A DNA stretch of 64,000 bases from Pedobacter psychroterrae. GTDB taxonomy: Bacteria > Bacteroidota > Bacteroidia > Sphingobacteriales > Sphingobacteriaceae. The notes beneath the pieces are model-generated. The model did no database searches. It saw only the letters and a list, made by a program, of their open reading frames with translations, and was not told the DNA's origin. How positions within the stretch are numbered: position 1 is the stretch's first letter; each line of letters starts with the position of its first letter. The position numbers and the translations under genes were made by a program. The DNA is taken from assembly GCF_004331695.1 (NCBI RefSeq), contig NZ_SJSL01000003.1, positions 248,001-312,000 on the forward strand, read 5' to 3'. Positions 35,012 to 42,737 of this stretch are shown here, piece by piece.

Positions 35012-36118
35012 ATGGATACGGAAGGCAAAAGTCCTCTAAAAACGCGGTTGCTATCGCTGGATGTGATGCGCGGACTGATTATGATCCTTCTGGCAGGGGA
35101 AAGCTGTGCGCTTTACCATTCCATTGAAAACGCAACAGGTGGCAATTGGTTTGTCGACCAGTTTTTTCATCACCCATGGCATGGTTTGCGTTTTTGGGAT
35201 TTAGTACAACCGGCTTTTATGCTGATGGCAGGATCGGCTATGTATATCTCCTGGCATTTTAAGGCATTAAAAGGCCTTAGCTGGTCGGAAAATTTTAAAC
35301 ATATTCTTAAGAGGTGCCTTGGCTTGTTTGTCTGCGGTATTGCCTTGCATTGTGTTTATTCGGGCAAGCTTGTCTGGGAACTCTGGAATGTGTTAACACA
35401 ATTAGCTGTTACCACTTTAATTGCTTATCTGATTATTAACAAGTCCTTTACCTGGCAGCTGTTGTTTTCGCTGTTGCTGTTACTGCTCACAGAGCTACTT
35501 TACAGGTTTACAAATGTTCCGGGTTTCGATCAACCTTTTACAGAACACCATAATTTCGGTGCTTATGCAGATATGCTCCTCATGGGTAAGATCAACTCAG
35601 ATGGGTGGGTGACCATCAATTTTATACCCACAGCTGTGCATACCATTTGGGGTGTATTGGCAGGCAAGCTTCTGGTGTCGGCATTTACGCAGTCAGACAA
35701 GTTGAAATACCTGGTTATTGCTGGTCTGATCGCTTTAACAGCAGGATATTCTCTTGACTTTTTTGCTGTAACACCGATTATTAAACGGATCAGTACCAGC
35801 TCGTTTGTATTGACATCTGGTGGATGGGTTCTTTTGACGTTAGCCTTTTTATACTGGATTAATGACGTTAGGCATTACAAAAAATATGCATGGGTTTTTA
35901 CAGTAGTCGGGATGAATTCTATATTTATTTACTTGTTTTTTGAAACGATAGGAGTTCAATGGTTTAATGGAGTGGTCAAGATTTTCATGGGTGGAGCACT
36001 GTCAGGCATTGGCATATCCGATAGTTTATCAAGCATATTTTGCGCTGTCACCACCTTGTTGTTAGAGTGGCTTTTGTGCTTTTGGTTGTTTAAAAGAAAT
36101 ATATTCTTTAAACTATAG
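35012..36118 (+). CDS. DUF5009 multi-pass membrane protein, acyltransferase-like (NagX/HGSNAT relative)
   Basis: A 368-residue inner-membrane protein with about ten hydrophobic segments. The N-terminal motif LLSLDVMRGLIMILLAGES and the FFHHPWHGLRFWDLVQPAFMLMAGS loop are those of DUF5009, a relative of the heparan-alpha-glucosaminide N-acetyltransferase (HGSNAT, COG4299) group. HGSNAT moves an acetyl group from cytosolic acetyl-CoA onto amino sugars across the membrane. The conserved histidines in the HHPWH loop fit an acyl carrier role. It starts 2 bp after the DUF4832 paralogue 2 stop and ends the operon. This could mean that the target glycan carries or needs an acylated (amino) sugar, which is an inference. 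Sugar transport is an alternative. Confidence 0.82.
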   Translation: MDTEGKSPLKTRLLSLDVMRGLIMILLAGESCALYHSIENATGGNWFVDQFFHHPWHGLRFWDLVQPAFMLMAGSAMYISWHFKALKGLSWSENFKHILKRCLGLFVCGIALHCVYSGKLVWELWNVLTQLAVTTLIAYLIINKSFTWQLLFSLLLLLLTELLYRFTNVPGFDQPFTEHHNFGAYADMLLMGKINSDGWVTINFIPTAVHTIWGVLAGKLLVSAFTQSDKLKYLVIAGLIALTAGYSLDFFAVTPIIKRISTSSFVLTSGGWVLLTLAFLYWINDVRHYKKYAWVFTVVGMNSIFIYLFFETIGVQWFNGVVKIFMGGALSGIGISDSLSSIFCAVTTLLLEWLLCFWLFKRNIFFKL

Positions 36119-36143
36119 ATCGTATAAAAGTAAACTGCACAAC

Positions 36144-36566
36144 TTAATCTCCCCAGGCGGTGATGACCAGCTTTCGTTGACCCCCATAGTCTCGGTGCTC
36201 GCATAGATAAATGCCCTGCCATATTCCCAAGGCAAGTTTTCCGTTACTGATCGGGATACTCACTGAAGCTCCCAATAATGCCGATTTAAGGTGTGCGGGC
36301 ATATCGTCCGACCCTTCATAATCATGCACATACTCGGGGTCGTTTTCTGGTACAGCTTTATTAAAAAACATTTCAAAATCTGCCCTTACCGTCGGATCTG
36401 CATTTTCATTAATCGTGAGCGACGCAGAGGTATGTTGTATAAAAACCTGACATATACCTGTTTTTATCTGCCTGATTTCCGGTAACGCGCTTAGAACTTC
36501 GTCCGTAATCAGGTGAAACCCGCGTCTTCGCTGCCTCAGTGATATAGTTGTTTGAAAAATCTTCAT
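36144..36566 (-). CDS. yjbQ: YjbQ family protein (UPF0047), secondary thiamine-phosphate synthase-like
   Basis: A complete 140-residue member of the YjbQ/UPF0047 family, with all three signature blocks: FIQHTSASLTINENADPTV, YEGSDDMPAHLKSALLG and GIWQGIYLCEHRDYGGQR. It is a small soluble trimer-forming protein. Some members show weak thiamine-phosphate synthase activity, but the physiological role is unclear. The gene is convergent with the DUF5009 gene (25 bp gap) and divergent from the unknown exported protein at 36615, with only 48 bp between the two starts. Confidence 0.93.
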   Translation of the reverse strand: MKIFQTTISLRQRRRGFHLITDEVLSALPEIRQIKTGICQVFIQHTSASLTINENADPTVRADFEMFFNKAVPENDPEYVHDYEGSDDMPAHLKSALLGASVSIPISNGKLALGIWQGIYLCEHRDYGGQRKLVITAWGD

Positions 36567-36614
36567 ACTATTAAATCCTTCGAAAGATACCTATATTGCT
36601 TGTCAGATAAAAGT

Positions 36615-37706
36615 ATGAGAAAAATAATACCTCACAGTATCATCGTTGGATTGCTGTTTACATTAACCTTTGCCCTGCAGCAAAAATCCTCTGCCCAGGA
36701 TGCAGCCTGGATAAGACCGGAAAAGGGAACTGATCCCGCTATATGGGGTATTCGTAACGGCATTGTATTCGGCTTCTGGCCCAACCCGATTGAACCCTCC
36801 AGAGTAGGTAATGACGGGGGTCCACGCGGATTGATCAGGGTGGGGTATGAATACATGGGCGCCGTTTATCACATCAATTATATTGCTGTTGAGCCCGTTG
36901 TAAACGGAAAAATGGAGTTCAGTGAGATTTCACCTTCTAAGGTGGACGGAAAATGGGGTAAGTTTATGTGGGCTACTGATAGTGAAAAGGCAGGTGCGTT
37001 CTATCCTTCAGCCATTTCCAGGGGGATAATCACCCATCCTGATCCGCAGCATCCTGAAATTGAAGAACTGTCACTCTACGTTCATATGGAGCAGTTTACG
37101 AACGGTGCTTTTCCTTATTTTAAGGTCACCATCAGAAGTGACCGGCCGGAAGAGATCGGTTTTCAGCTATTCAACCGTCAAAGCAGCAGTCAGATGGAAC
37201 GATGTGCGCTCAGCGCTACAATGGGCAACTATGCAAGAATACGCGAGTTGCACCTGAAGAATAAAATTGTCGACTCCCGCGAACTTTACAAGGGCTTTGA
37301 TGAAATTGATTTCATAGAAAAATTCGGTTATCCAGCTGATCAGCTCCTGAAAGACAAAAACGGTGACCTTATCGCACTGGCTACTTCATCTGAATCATTT
37401 TCTGAACTTTCTTCCTGGCCACAGGAGACAAGGTATTATGCCAGATGGGGATGGCGGTACAGGCCTTTTTTTAAAGTTACGCAGTACTGGCGAAAAGCAG
37501 GGGCATATGATCCTTCACTGCAGGTGCGTGTAAACGGAAGGGCAAGATACTGGAGTGGTGGTACACAAGACAAGAATGCCTATGTGCCCATTCCTGGAGG
37601 GCCTTCTTTTGAGAATTTTGAAATGCGTGAGAAATACCAGTCGGGACAACAATTCTATTTTGGGATTTCTCGTAAGCTCCCCAATGAAATTCTTAAGGGG
37701 ATGTAG
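36615..37706 (+). CDS. exported protein of unknown family
   Basis: A 363-residue protein. The open frame reaches back to 36552, into the divergent yjbQ gene, but the signal peptide begins at ATG 36615 (MRKIIPHSIIVGLLFTLTFA, cleavage near SSAQ), so I use that start. The mature protein is rich in aromatic residues and appears all-beta (WGIRNGIVFGFWPNPIEPSR, YMGAVYHINYIAVEPV, ARWGWRYRPFFKVTQYW). I do not recognise the family. The Trp/Tyr content and the PSxFENFEMREKY end would suit a carbohydrate-related beta-sandwich, but no catalytic motif is evident. It follows locus 2 but is separated from it by yjbQ on the other strand. Confidence 0.75.
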   Translation: MRKIIPHSIIVGLLFTLTFALQQKSSAQDAAWIRPEKGTDPAIWGIRNGIVFGFWPNPIEPSRVGNDGGPRGLIRVGYEYMGAVYHINYIAVEPVVNGKMEFSEISPSKVDGKWGKFMWATDSEKAGAFYPSAISRGIITHPDPQHPEIEELSLYVHMEQFTNGAFPYFKVTIRSDRPEEIGFQLFNRQSSSQMERCALSATMGNYARIRELHLKNKIVDSRELYKGFDEIDFIEKFGYPADQLLKDKNGDLIALATSSESFSELSSWPQETRYYARWGWRYRPFFKVTQYWRKAGAYDPSLQVRVNGRARYWSGGTQDKNAYVPIPGGPSFENFEMREKYQSGQQFYFGISRKLPNEILKGM

Positions 37707-37714
37707 CGGTGTTT

Positions 37715-38350
37715 TTACTGCTCTTTCCAGGCTTGCTGCAAGGCACTCAGAAATGTTTCAGGCGCCTGTGCGCCGGATACGCCCAGTTTTTGGTTCAATA
37801 CAAAAAACGGGACACCCCTCACGCCAATGTTTTGTGCTGTTTGCTCATCATAGCGGACTTCATCAGTAAAGTCAGTTCCGTTCAGCATCTTCCTTAAGGT
37901 GAGTTCCTCAAGGCCAATGGAAATGCCAATTTCAATGAGCGTCTGATGGTCAGCAATGTTCTTCCCGTCAGTAAAATGTGCTATAAAAAGCTGTTCTTCT
38001 ATTTCATCCCCAAGACCTTCAGTTTTAGCCAACTGGATCAGTCTGTGTGCATCAAAAGAATTGGCAACTACTGATTTGTCAAGGTTAAATGTAAGGCCCA
38101 CTTCTGCTGCTGTTTGGGTTACGTTAGCCTGCATTTCTTCAGCCCATTCCAGGGGCTTGCCATATTTGTCGGCCAGATGCGATGCAGGGTTTGCACCCGG
38201 TACTGTTTCTGCATTCGGATCCAGTTCAAAGCTGTGCCATTCTACCTCCACCTGTTCCTGATGCTCAAATTGCGCCAACGCAGTTTCGAATTTTCTTTTA
38301 CCTATATAACAAAACGGACAGCGTACGTCCGACCAGATATCAACTTTCAT
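37715..38350 (-). CDS. DsbA-family FrnE-like thiol oxidoreductase
   Basis: A 211-residue cytoplasmic protein of the DsbA/FrnE (2-hydroxychromene-2-carboxylate isomerase-like) family. The thioredoxin-fold start KVDIWSDVRCPFCYIGKRKFE has the redox pair Cys11/Cys14. A helical insert domain follows, then the cis-Pro region GVRGVPFFVLNQKLGVSGAQ and the closing motif ETFLSALQQAW. It has no signal peptide. FrnE-like proteins act as disulfide oxidoreductases or isomerases, and some serve oxidative-stress tolerance. Its start codon overlaps the stop of the upstream thioredoxin-like gene (ATGA, 38347-38350), so the pair is cotranslated. Confidence 0.92.
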   Translation of the reverse strand: MKVDIWSDVRCPFCYIGKRKFETALAQFEHQEQVEVEWHSFELDPNAETVPGANPASHLADKYGKPLEWAEEMQANVTQTAAEVGLTFNLDKSVVANSFDAHRLIQLAKTEGLGDEIEEQLFIAHFTDGKNIADHQTLIEIGISIGLEELTLRKMLNGTDFTDEVRYDEQTAQNIGVRGVPFFVLNQKLGVSGAQAPETFLSALQQAWKEQ

Positions 38351-39120
38351 AATATTTCCCTAAATAGTTTGTCCAGCAGCCTTGGTGTCATTATAGCATT
38401 GTCCCTTATTGAATATACAATTTTATGCGACTTATCGGTAAGGACTATGATCGGCCTGTTTCCAGTCTCGTAACTGTCCGTAATTGCCGTTGCATCGAGA
38501 ATATGACGGTCATTAACTATTGGATTTTTAGCCAGTGCTGTCGAAACATGTTCTACTGAATGATGGGTAATGGTCAATATCTTCAGTTTCTCAGGATTTT
38601 TGTATTTTAACAACACCTCGTTTACCTGTGAATAGGAATTGGGCAAACTTCCAGCATAACATCCATCGCACCAAAATATCAGCATAACCGCTTTTCCCGC
38701 AAGACCGTCTGGCTTTACATACTTGCTTAACGGTTTAAGATCTAGGACAACTCCGACCTGAAGCTTAGGGCTGTTCGGTCGAAGAGCGATTTTCGTAATG
38801 GAGTCACTTTGAGCTTGGATGGCGGTATTAGTGTTGGTAATTAATCGCTTGTATTCACCGTTTTCCTTTCTTACCCATCCCATCATGGATTCGAAGCTTT
38901 TCACTCGTCTTTCTGCCTCGGCAGAATCTACAACGTTACCTTTTATGTCATAGATTTTTCGATCAGTAAACCTTACATTACCTAACATTTTATTCAGGTC
39001 GGCCCCTTTAATGGTCGTTGTTTGCTTCTTTACTGCAGTCGCGTCGTCGGTCTGAGCCAAAAGAGAAGACCAGGAAGTAATTAGCAGCACTGTTGATAGA
39101 ATGCTATGAAAAGTTTTCAT
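38347..39120 (-). CDS. exported thioredoxin-like protein with atypical CDGC motif
   Basis: A 257-residue protein with a signal peptide (MKTFHSILSTVLLITSWSSLLAQ). The C-terminal half has a thioredoxin-like pattern: a strand ending in FWCDGCYAGSLPNSYSQVNEVL, then LKILTITHHSVEHV and NRPIIVLTDKSHKIVYSIRDN (cis-Pro region). The active-site pair is C-D-G-C followed by YAG, not the WCxPC of TlpA, so redox properties or metal binding may differ. The N-terminal half (TTTIKGADLNKMLGNVRFTDRKIYD) has no domain that I know. It overlaps the DsbA-like gene by 4 bp and the upstream membrane-protein gene by 17 bp, making a three-gene operon. Confidence 0.8.
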   Translation of the reverse strand: MKTFHSILSTVLLITSWSSLLAQTDDATAVKKQTTTIKGADLNKMLGNVRFTDRKIYDIKGNVVDSAEAERRVKSFESMMGWVRKENGEYKRLITNTNTAIQAQSDSITKIALRPNSPKLQVGVVLDLKPLSKYVKPDGLAGKAVMLIFWCDGCYAGSLPNSYSQVNEVLLKYKNPEKLKILTITHHSVEHVSTALAKNPIVNDRHILDATAITDSYETGNRPIIVLTDKSHKIVYSIRDNAIMTPRLLDKLFREIL

Positions 39121-39430
39121 GTGCTGGTTGATAAGATAACAATTTTGGAGTTCTTATGATGTATTTACGTCTCAATACAAAATAGATGAACCCTGTAATT
39201 GGATTGAAGAACAAGAAGCCAAGCACCCACATTACCTGTTCCGGTTGTTTAATTCTTTTCGCAGTGAATATTTCTGTCAGTGCCAGCACAGAGTAAATGA
39301 TACTTGCAACGACAGAAACACCAATGAAGGGTAAGGGGAAACTGATATGCATCATTTTGAGATATAGTCCAATCAGCCCACAGAAAAGACTAATGCCAAA
39401 AGTTATTTTTAAAATGAGATCCTTGTTCAT
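39104..39430 (-). CDS. small membrane protein with PLDc_N-like C-terminal segment
   Basis: A 108-residue protein with three hydrophobic segments (about residues 7-27, 31-52 and 68-85). The last one, QVMWVLGFLFFNPITGFIYFVLRRKYI, resembles the PLDc_N membrane motif (W-x6-P-x2-G-x-I-Y-x4-RR). Its 3' end overlaps the thioredoxin-like gene by 17 bp, and it is the first gene of the operon ending at 37715. Its function is unknown. The 166-bp region to the divergent MFS gene holds the promoters. Confidence 0.7.
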   Translation of the reverse strand: MNKDLILKITFGISLFCGLIGLYLKMMHISFPLPFIGVSVVASIIYSVLALTEIFTAKRIKQPEQVMWVLGFLFFNPITGFIYFVLRRKYIIRTPKLLSYQPAHENFS

Positions 39431-39550
39431 AAAGCGTCAATTTTAAATAAAGTTAACAAAAGGGTGTTGCATTTACAATACGCCTTCAATGAAGTTCAAG
39501 TAGGCAAGGAGAAGCAAAGCTTTTTTGTCATTCAAGTAATAGAGTGCTGA

Positions 39551-39582
39551 TTTGGCAAATTGTTACTATTACTATATTTTTG
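39551..39582 (+). promoter_or_regulatory. Bacteroidota-type promoter of the MFS transporter gene
   Basis: TTTG at 39551-39554 and TATTTTTG at 39575-39582 are 20 bp apart and match the Bacteroidota sigma-A consensus TTTG-N19-21-TAnnTTTG. Transcription would start near 39589, about 8 bases before the ATG at 39597. This rules out the in-frame TTG at 39552 as the start. Confidence 0.7.
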
Positions 39583-39596
39583 CGCAACCAAACAAC

Positions 39597-40805
39597 ATGC
39601 AACTGCTCAAAGAAATCGGGACCAATTACAAAGACTCCTTTACAGGCCTAAGCCGGGAGACCTGGATATTGAGTATTGTAATGCTGGTAAACCGAAGTGG
39701 TTATATGGCAGTGCCTTTTATGGGGCTGTTCGTCACCCAATCCCTTCACCGTTCGGCCTCAGATGCCGGCCTGATCATTACCCTGTTTGGGCTAGGCGCT
39801 ATTTTAGGTTCAGCAGCAGGTGGTAAGTTCACAGATATGATCGGGTTTAGGCCTGTTCAGATCATTGCCTCCATCTTAAGTGGAGCATTCTTTATTCTCT
39901 TTGCCCAAATCAGTAACTTCAATGCCCTTTGCGTGCTGGCGGTGGTGATCAGCTTTTTCTCAGAAGCCTTCCGTCCGGCCAACTTTGCGGCCATCGCTGC
40001 CTATTCCAAGCCAGAACTGCAAACCAGGTCTTATTCCCTAAACAGACTGGCTATTAATATCGGATGGGCCATCGGCGTAAGTCTGGGAGGAATTGTGGCC
40101 TCCTACGATTATCGCCTGTTGTTTGTTGTCGACGGCGTAATCAGTATCATAGCAGGCCTTAGCATCTTGCTCTTTTTGCCGAAAATCAGAGGCTATAGAA
40201 AAGAAATCAAAGAAAAAATTAAGGGAATCATAGTCAGGAAGCCCTGGGAAGACATCCTGTTCGTTAAGTTTTTACTACTCAGTACTTTGTTTATCATCTG
40301 CTTCTTTCTGATGTTCCGGGTGGTGCCGGTTTTCTTCAAGGAAGTGTGGAAGATCGACGAATTTATGATCGGGCTGATACTGGGACTTAACGGGATCATC
40401 ATAGCCATATTCGAAATGGTCATGATCCATCGGATTGAAAATAAAAGGTCCCCCATATTCTTTATCATAGTTGGGGTTGGATTTATTGCCTGCTCATTCC
40501 TCGTGCTTTTACTACCCCTTCGAATGCCCATATTGCTCGGATCACTGTCGATGGTTTTCTTTACTATAGGCGAAATGTTTGCACTTCCCTTTATCAACAC
40601 TTTTGTGATGAGCAGGGCCAACGAATTCAACAGGGGCCAGTACGCCGCCGGATACATGCTCTGCTGGTCTGTCGCCCAACTAGTTGGGCCTACAGCAGGT
40701 TTTTTCATAGCAGAACAGTATGGATATAATCTACTCTGGATAGCCCTGGGTACCTTATTGGTATTTAGCGGCTATATGTACCGGTCAATGAGGACCGAGG
40801 TGTAA
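39597..40805 (+). CDS. MFS transporter
   Basis: A 402-residue major facilitator superfamily protein with twelve hydrophobic segments in two halves, joined by a basic cytoplasmic loop near residues 195-215 (KIRGYRKEIKEKIKGIIVRK). The A-motif-like GGKFTDMIGFRP lies between helices 2 and 3. SAAGGKF and NRSGYMAVPFMGLFVTQSLH resemble drug/proton antiporters of the DHA1/MdtH-like branch. The start at ATG 39597 is fixed by the promoter just upstream. It is a single-gene unit, convergent with the hydrolase gene at 40845. The substrate cannot be told: small-molecule or drug efflux is the usual role of this branch. Confidence 0.9.
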   Translation: MQLLKEIGTNYKDSFTGLSRETWILSIVMLVNRSGYMAVPFMGLFVTQSLHRSASDAGLIITLFGLGAILGSAAGGKFTDMIGFRPVQIIASILSGAFFILFAQISNFNALCVLAVVISFFSEAFRPANFAAIAAYSKPELQTRSYSLNRLAINIGWAIGVSLGGIVASYDYRLLFVVDGVISIIAGLSILLFLPKIRGYRKEIKEKIKGIIVRKPWEDILFVKFLLLSTLFIICFFLMFRVVPVFFKEVWKIDEFMIGLILGLNGIIIAIFEMVMIHRIENKRSPIFFIIVGVGFIACSFLVLLLPLRMPILLGSLSMVFFTIGEMFALPFINTFVMSRANEFNRGQYAAGYMLCWSVAQLVGPTAGFFIAEQYGYNLLWIALGTLLVFSGYMYRSMRTEV

Positions 40806-40844
40806 CGCTGAATAAGTAGTCAATTTGGTTTATTACTAGACACT

Positions 40845-41600
40845 TTACTCTTTTTCCATCAAGGCAGCCAGTTCTTCTGATTTGTTAAACTGCGGATTGT
40901 GGTCTGCATTCATGATCAGGTATTTATAGCCCCTTTCCTTAGCACGCTCTCCATACGCATAAAAACCGTCGCTTTCAGGCTTTTTACCCGGATCGACAGT
41001 CAGGATATACGTAGCAGGGATTTTCAAAGCAGCAGGATTGTTGAACGATACAGGCAGCGTGAAGGTCTTGATAGACTGAGGTACATCCTTTGGAGCCGGA
41101 GCATCTGGTTTTACCCACTCCGGAACCATAAAGCCATTTTTTGCGGAAAGCTCAGGACCACTCGAGCCCCTGCCTCTGGACGTCGCCAGGCTTTCTCCGT
41201 CATTGGGCAATATGGCATCCAGAAAGACCAGTTTTTTAATTCGGTCAGGGATACTATCAGCCACCCCTGTTATCACCATGCCGCCATAGCTATGACCCAC
41301 AAGGATTACCTCTTTCAGGTTATCATACAAAATCATATTCACTACATCTTTGATGTGCGTGTTTAGGTCAATGTCAGCCGAACTTAAATGAACACGTTCA
41401 CCCTGTCCCGTCAGACTGGCCCTGTGAACTTCCTTCCCATGCGCAGACATAATAGAATCTGTTTTCTTAAATGCCCAGCCGCCGCCCCAGGCACCATGCA
41501 CCAGTACATATACCGGTTTTTGCTGGGCTGTAGCTGACAAAGATGCCGATAATGTGATAGCAGCAGCAGCAAATGTAAAAATGGTTTTCCTGATATTCAT
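40845..41600 (-). CDS. exported alpha/beta hydrolase
   Basis: A 251-residue protein with a signal peptide (MNIRKTIFTFAAAAITLSASLSATAQ). The core is an alpha/beta hydrolase of the esterase/hydroxynitrile-lyase-like branch: oxyanion motif VLVHGAWGGGWAF, nucleophile Ser104 in VGHSYGGMV, and a C-terminal His in NADHNPQFNKSEELA. The Asp of the triad is probably in the LTVDPG segment. Such proteins hydrolyse small esters, and the natural substrate is unknown. It is transcribed alone, divergent from the DUF4112 gene. Confidence 0.9.
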   Translation of the reverse strand: MNIRKTIFTFAAAAITLSASLSATAQQKPVYVLVHGAWGGGWAFKKTDSIMSAHGKEVHRASLTGQGERVHLSSADIDLNTHIKDVVNMILYDNLKEVILVGHSYGGMVITGVADSIPDRIKKLVFLDAILPNDGESLATSRGRGSSGPELSAKNGFMVPEWVKPDAPAPKDVPQSIKTFTLPVSFNNPAALKIPATYILTVDPGKKPESDGFYAYGERAKERGYKYLIMNADHNPQFNKSEELAALMEKE

Positions 41601-41716
41601 AAGTAAGATTTTAATCTATGCTGTTGTTCTGTTATTTTCCAATTGTGGCTAAAATGTTAAATATAAGGTTTTTGTTGATAATGGAAAAAGGTTGACATAG
41701 GCCGGATCCGTCGCAG

Positions 41717-41736
41717 CAAACATTTGAGCATGTTTG
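41717..41736. repeat. 7-bp inverted repeat upstream of the DUF4112 gene
   Basis: CAAACAT (41717-41723) and ATGTTTG (41730-41736) with a 6-nt spacer, 20 bp before the start codon of the plus-strand gene and 117 bp before the minus-strand hydrolase. The size and dyad symmetry would suit a dimeric regulator, but this could be chance. Confidence 0.3.
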
Positions 41737-41755
41737 ATGTTGTCAGTCAATACTT

Positions 41756-42217
41756 ATGCAGATGAACGATACCAACAAGTTTCCTTTACTCTCCAGGATT
41801 TCCTATCTGATGGATGAGCAGTTCCGGTTTCCGGGCACGAAGTTCCGGTTCGGACTCGATCCTATACTCAATTTAATTCCTATAGCGGGCGATATGGCTG
41901 GCCTGGTTGTTTCAGCCGGGCTGTTACTAGCGATGGCAAAAAAAGGGGCCAGTAATAAGCTGGTAGTATTGATGTCGCTCAATATACTGCTCGACGCCAC
42001 CATCGGGGCCATTCCTATTATCGGTCAGCTATTCGACTTCTTCTTCAAAGCCAATTCACGGAATATCAAATTAATGAAGGAACATTACCTGGAAGGCAAG
42101 CATCAGGGCAGTGGTAAGAACGTAGTGGTCACCGTTGTTGTTATCCTGATCGTTCTTTTTTGTTTGGTTTGTTATGGCTTATACAATTTGGGCATATGGT
42201 TATGGAGCCTGGGGTAA
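41756..42217 (+). CDS. DUF4112 domain membrane protein
   Basis: A 153-residue protein that matches DUF4112 along its length: YLMDEQFRFPGTKFRFGLDPILNLIPIAGDMAGLVVS, LLDATIGAIPIIGQLFDFFFKANSRNIKLM. Two hydrophobic stretches lie in the DUF4112 core (about 45-65 and 70-95) and a clear C-terminal membrane helix at about 125-145. The function is unknown in the family. ATG 41756 or the ATG two codons later (41762) could be used. It is followed by a 26-bp palindrome and a separate lipoprotein gene. Confidence 0.9.
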   Translation: MQMNDTNKFPLLSRISYLMDEQFRFPGTKFRFGLDPILNLIPIAGDMAGLVVSAGLLLAMAKKGASNKLVVLMSLNILLDATIGAIPIIGQLFDFFFKANSRNIKLMKEHYLEGKHQGSGKNVVVTVVVILIVLFCLVCYGLYNLGIWLWSLG

Positions 42218-42255
42218 GTAGCCTGCGAAACGGTGTCACGACAGAAAGAATAGTG

Positions 42256-42281
42256 AATTTCTTAACTTAAGTTAAGGAATT
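42256..42281. promoter_or_regulatory. 26-bp near-perfect palindrome, candidate operator
   Basis: The central 16 bp CTTAACTTAAGTTAAG (42261-42276) are a perfect palindrome without spacer. Flanks AATTT and GAATT extend it to 26 bp with one mismatched pair. It ends 16 bp before the probable -7 box of the next gene, so it covers the -33 region. A dimeric regulator could bind here to block or activate that promoter. Confidence 0.5.
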
Positions 42282-42297
42282 CAGCTCGATTCGAACA

Positions 42298-42305
42298 TAG
42301 TTTTG
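42298..42305 (+). promoter_or_regulatory. candidate -7 promoter element of the small lipoprotein gene
   Basis: TAGTTTTG fits the Bacteroidota TAnnTTTG box, 38 bp before the ATG at 42343. No TTTG is found at the expected -33 distance. That place is taken by the palindrome at 42256-42281, which suggests a regulated or activator-dependent promoter. Confidence 0.45.
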
Positions 42306-42342
42306 GGGTAAGTTTTAATCTTACACCAAAAAAATTACTACC

Positions 42343-42729
42343 ATGAAAAATTCAATCATTGCCTGCGTTATCCTATGCTTACTTTTCGTATCCTGTAAAA
42401 AAGACAAGGATGAAAATCCTGGCAGTTCATCACGTACAATCCAGTATGAAATAACTGGAAATTACACAGGAACCCTGTTTGCCTCTTATACCACTGCCGC
42501 CGGAGGCACAGCTAATAATCAGCTGCCATCTTTGCCCTGGGTAAAAGAGATAACTTACGCTTCAAATGTAACGGCAGCGATCATCGCCTTATCCGGAAAC
42601 GGAGGCACTCCGGGACAAAAAATTACCCTTAGCATAAAGAGGGGCGGGACTCAGGTTGGAACACCAAAGGACATCGTAGCCGATGGTTCGGGAGGCTTTT
42701 CAGAAGCTCTACCTGCGATAGTTTTTTAA
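42343..42729 (+). CDS. small lipoprotein, MmpS-like beta-sandwich
   Basis: A 128-residue lipoprotein with the signal MKNSIIACVILCLLFVSC. The mature part after a short acidic linker (KKDKDENPGSSS) has the pattern of MmpS-like periplasmic domains: YEITGNYTGTLFASYTTAAGG, LPWVKEITYASNVTAAIIALSG, ITLSIKRGGTQVGT. The family match is by motif and length only. In mycobacteria MmpS proteins assist lipid exporters. In Bacteroidota these short lipoproteins have no known job. The gene probably has its own promoter (box at 42298) and is convergent with the S41 peptidase gene. Confidence 0.75.
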   Translation: MKNSIIACVILCLLFVSCKKDKDENPGSSSRTIQYEITGNYTGTLFASYTTAAGGTANNQLPSLPWVKEITYASNVTAAIIALSGNGGTPGQKITLSIKRGGTQVGTPKDIVADGSGGFSEALPAIVF

Positions 42730-42737
42730 ATAGCGCA

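Noticed and set aside
40193..40708. 171-codon open frame on the minus strand inside the MFS gene.
   Set aside because: It lies fully antisense to a clear transporter gene and has no motif.
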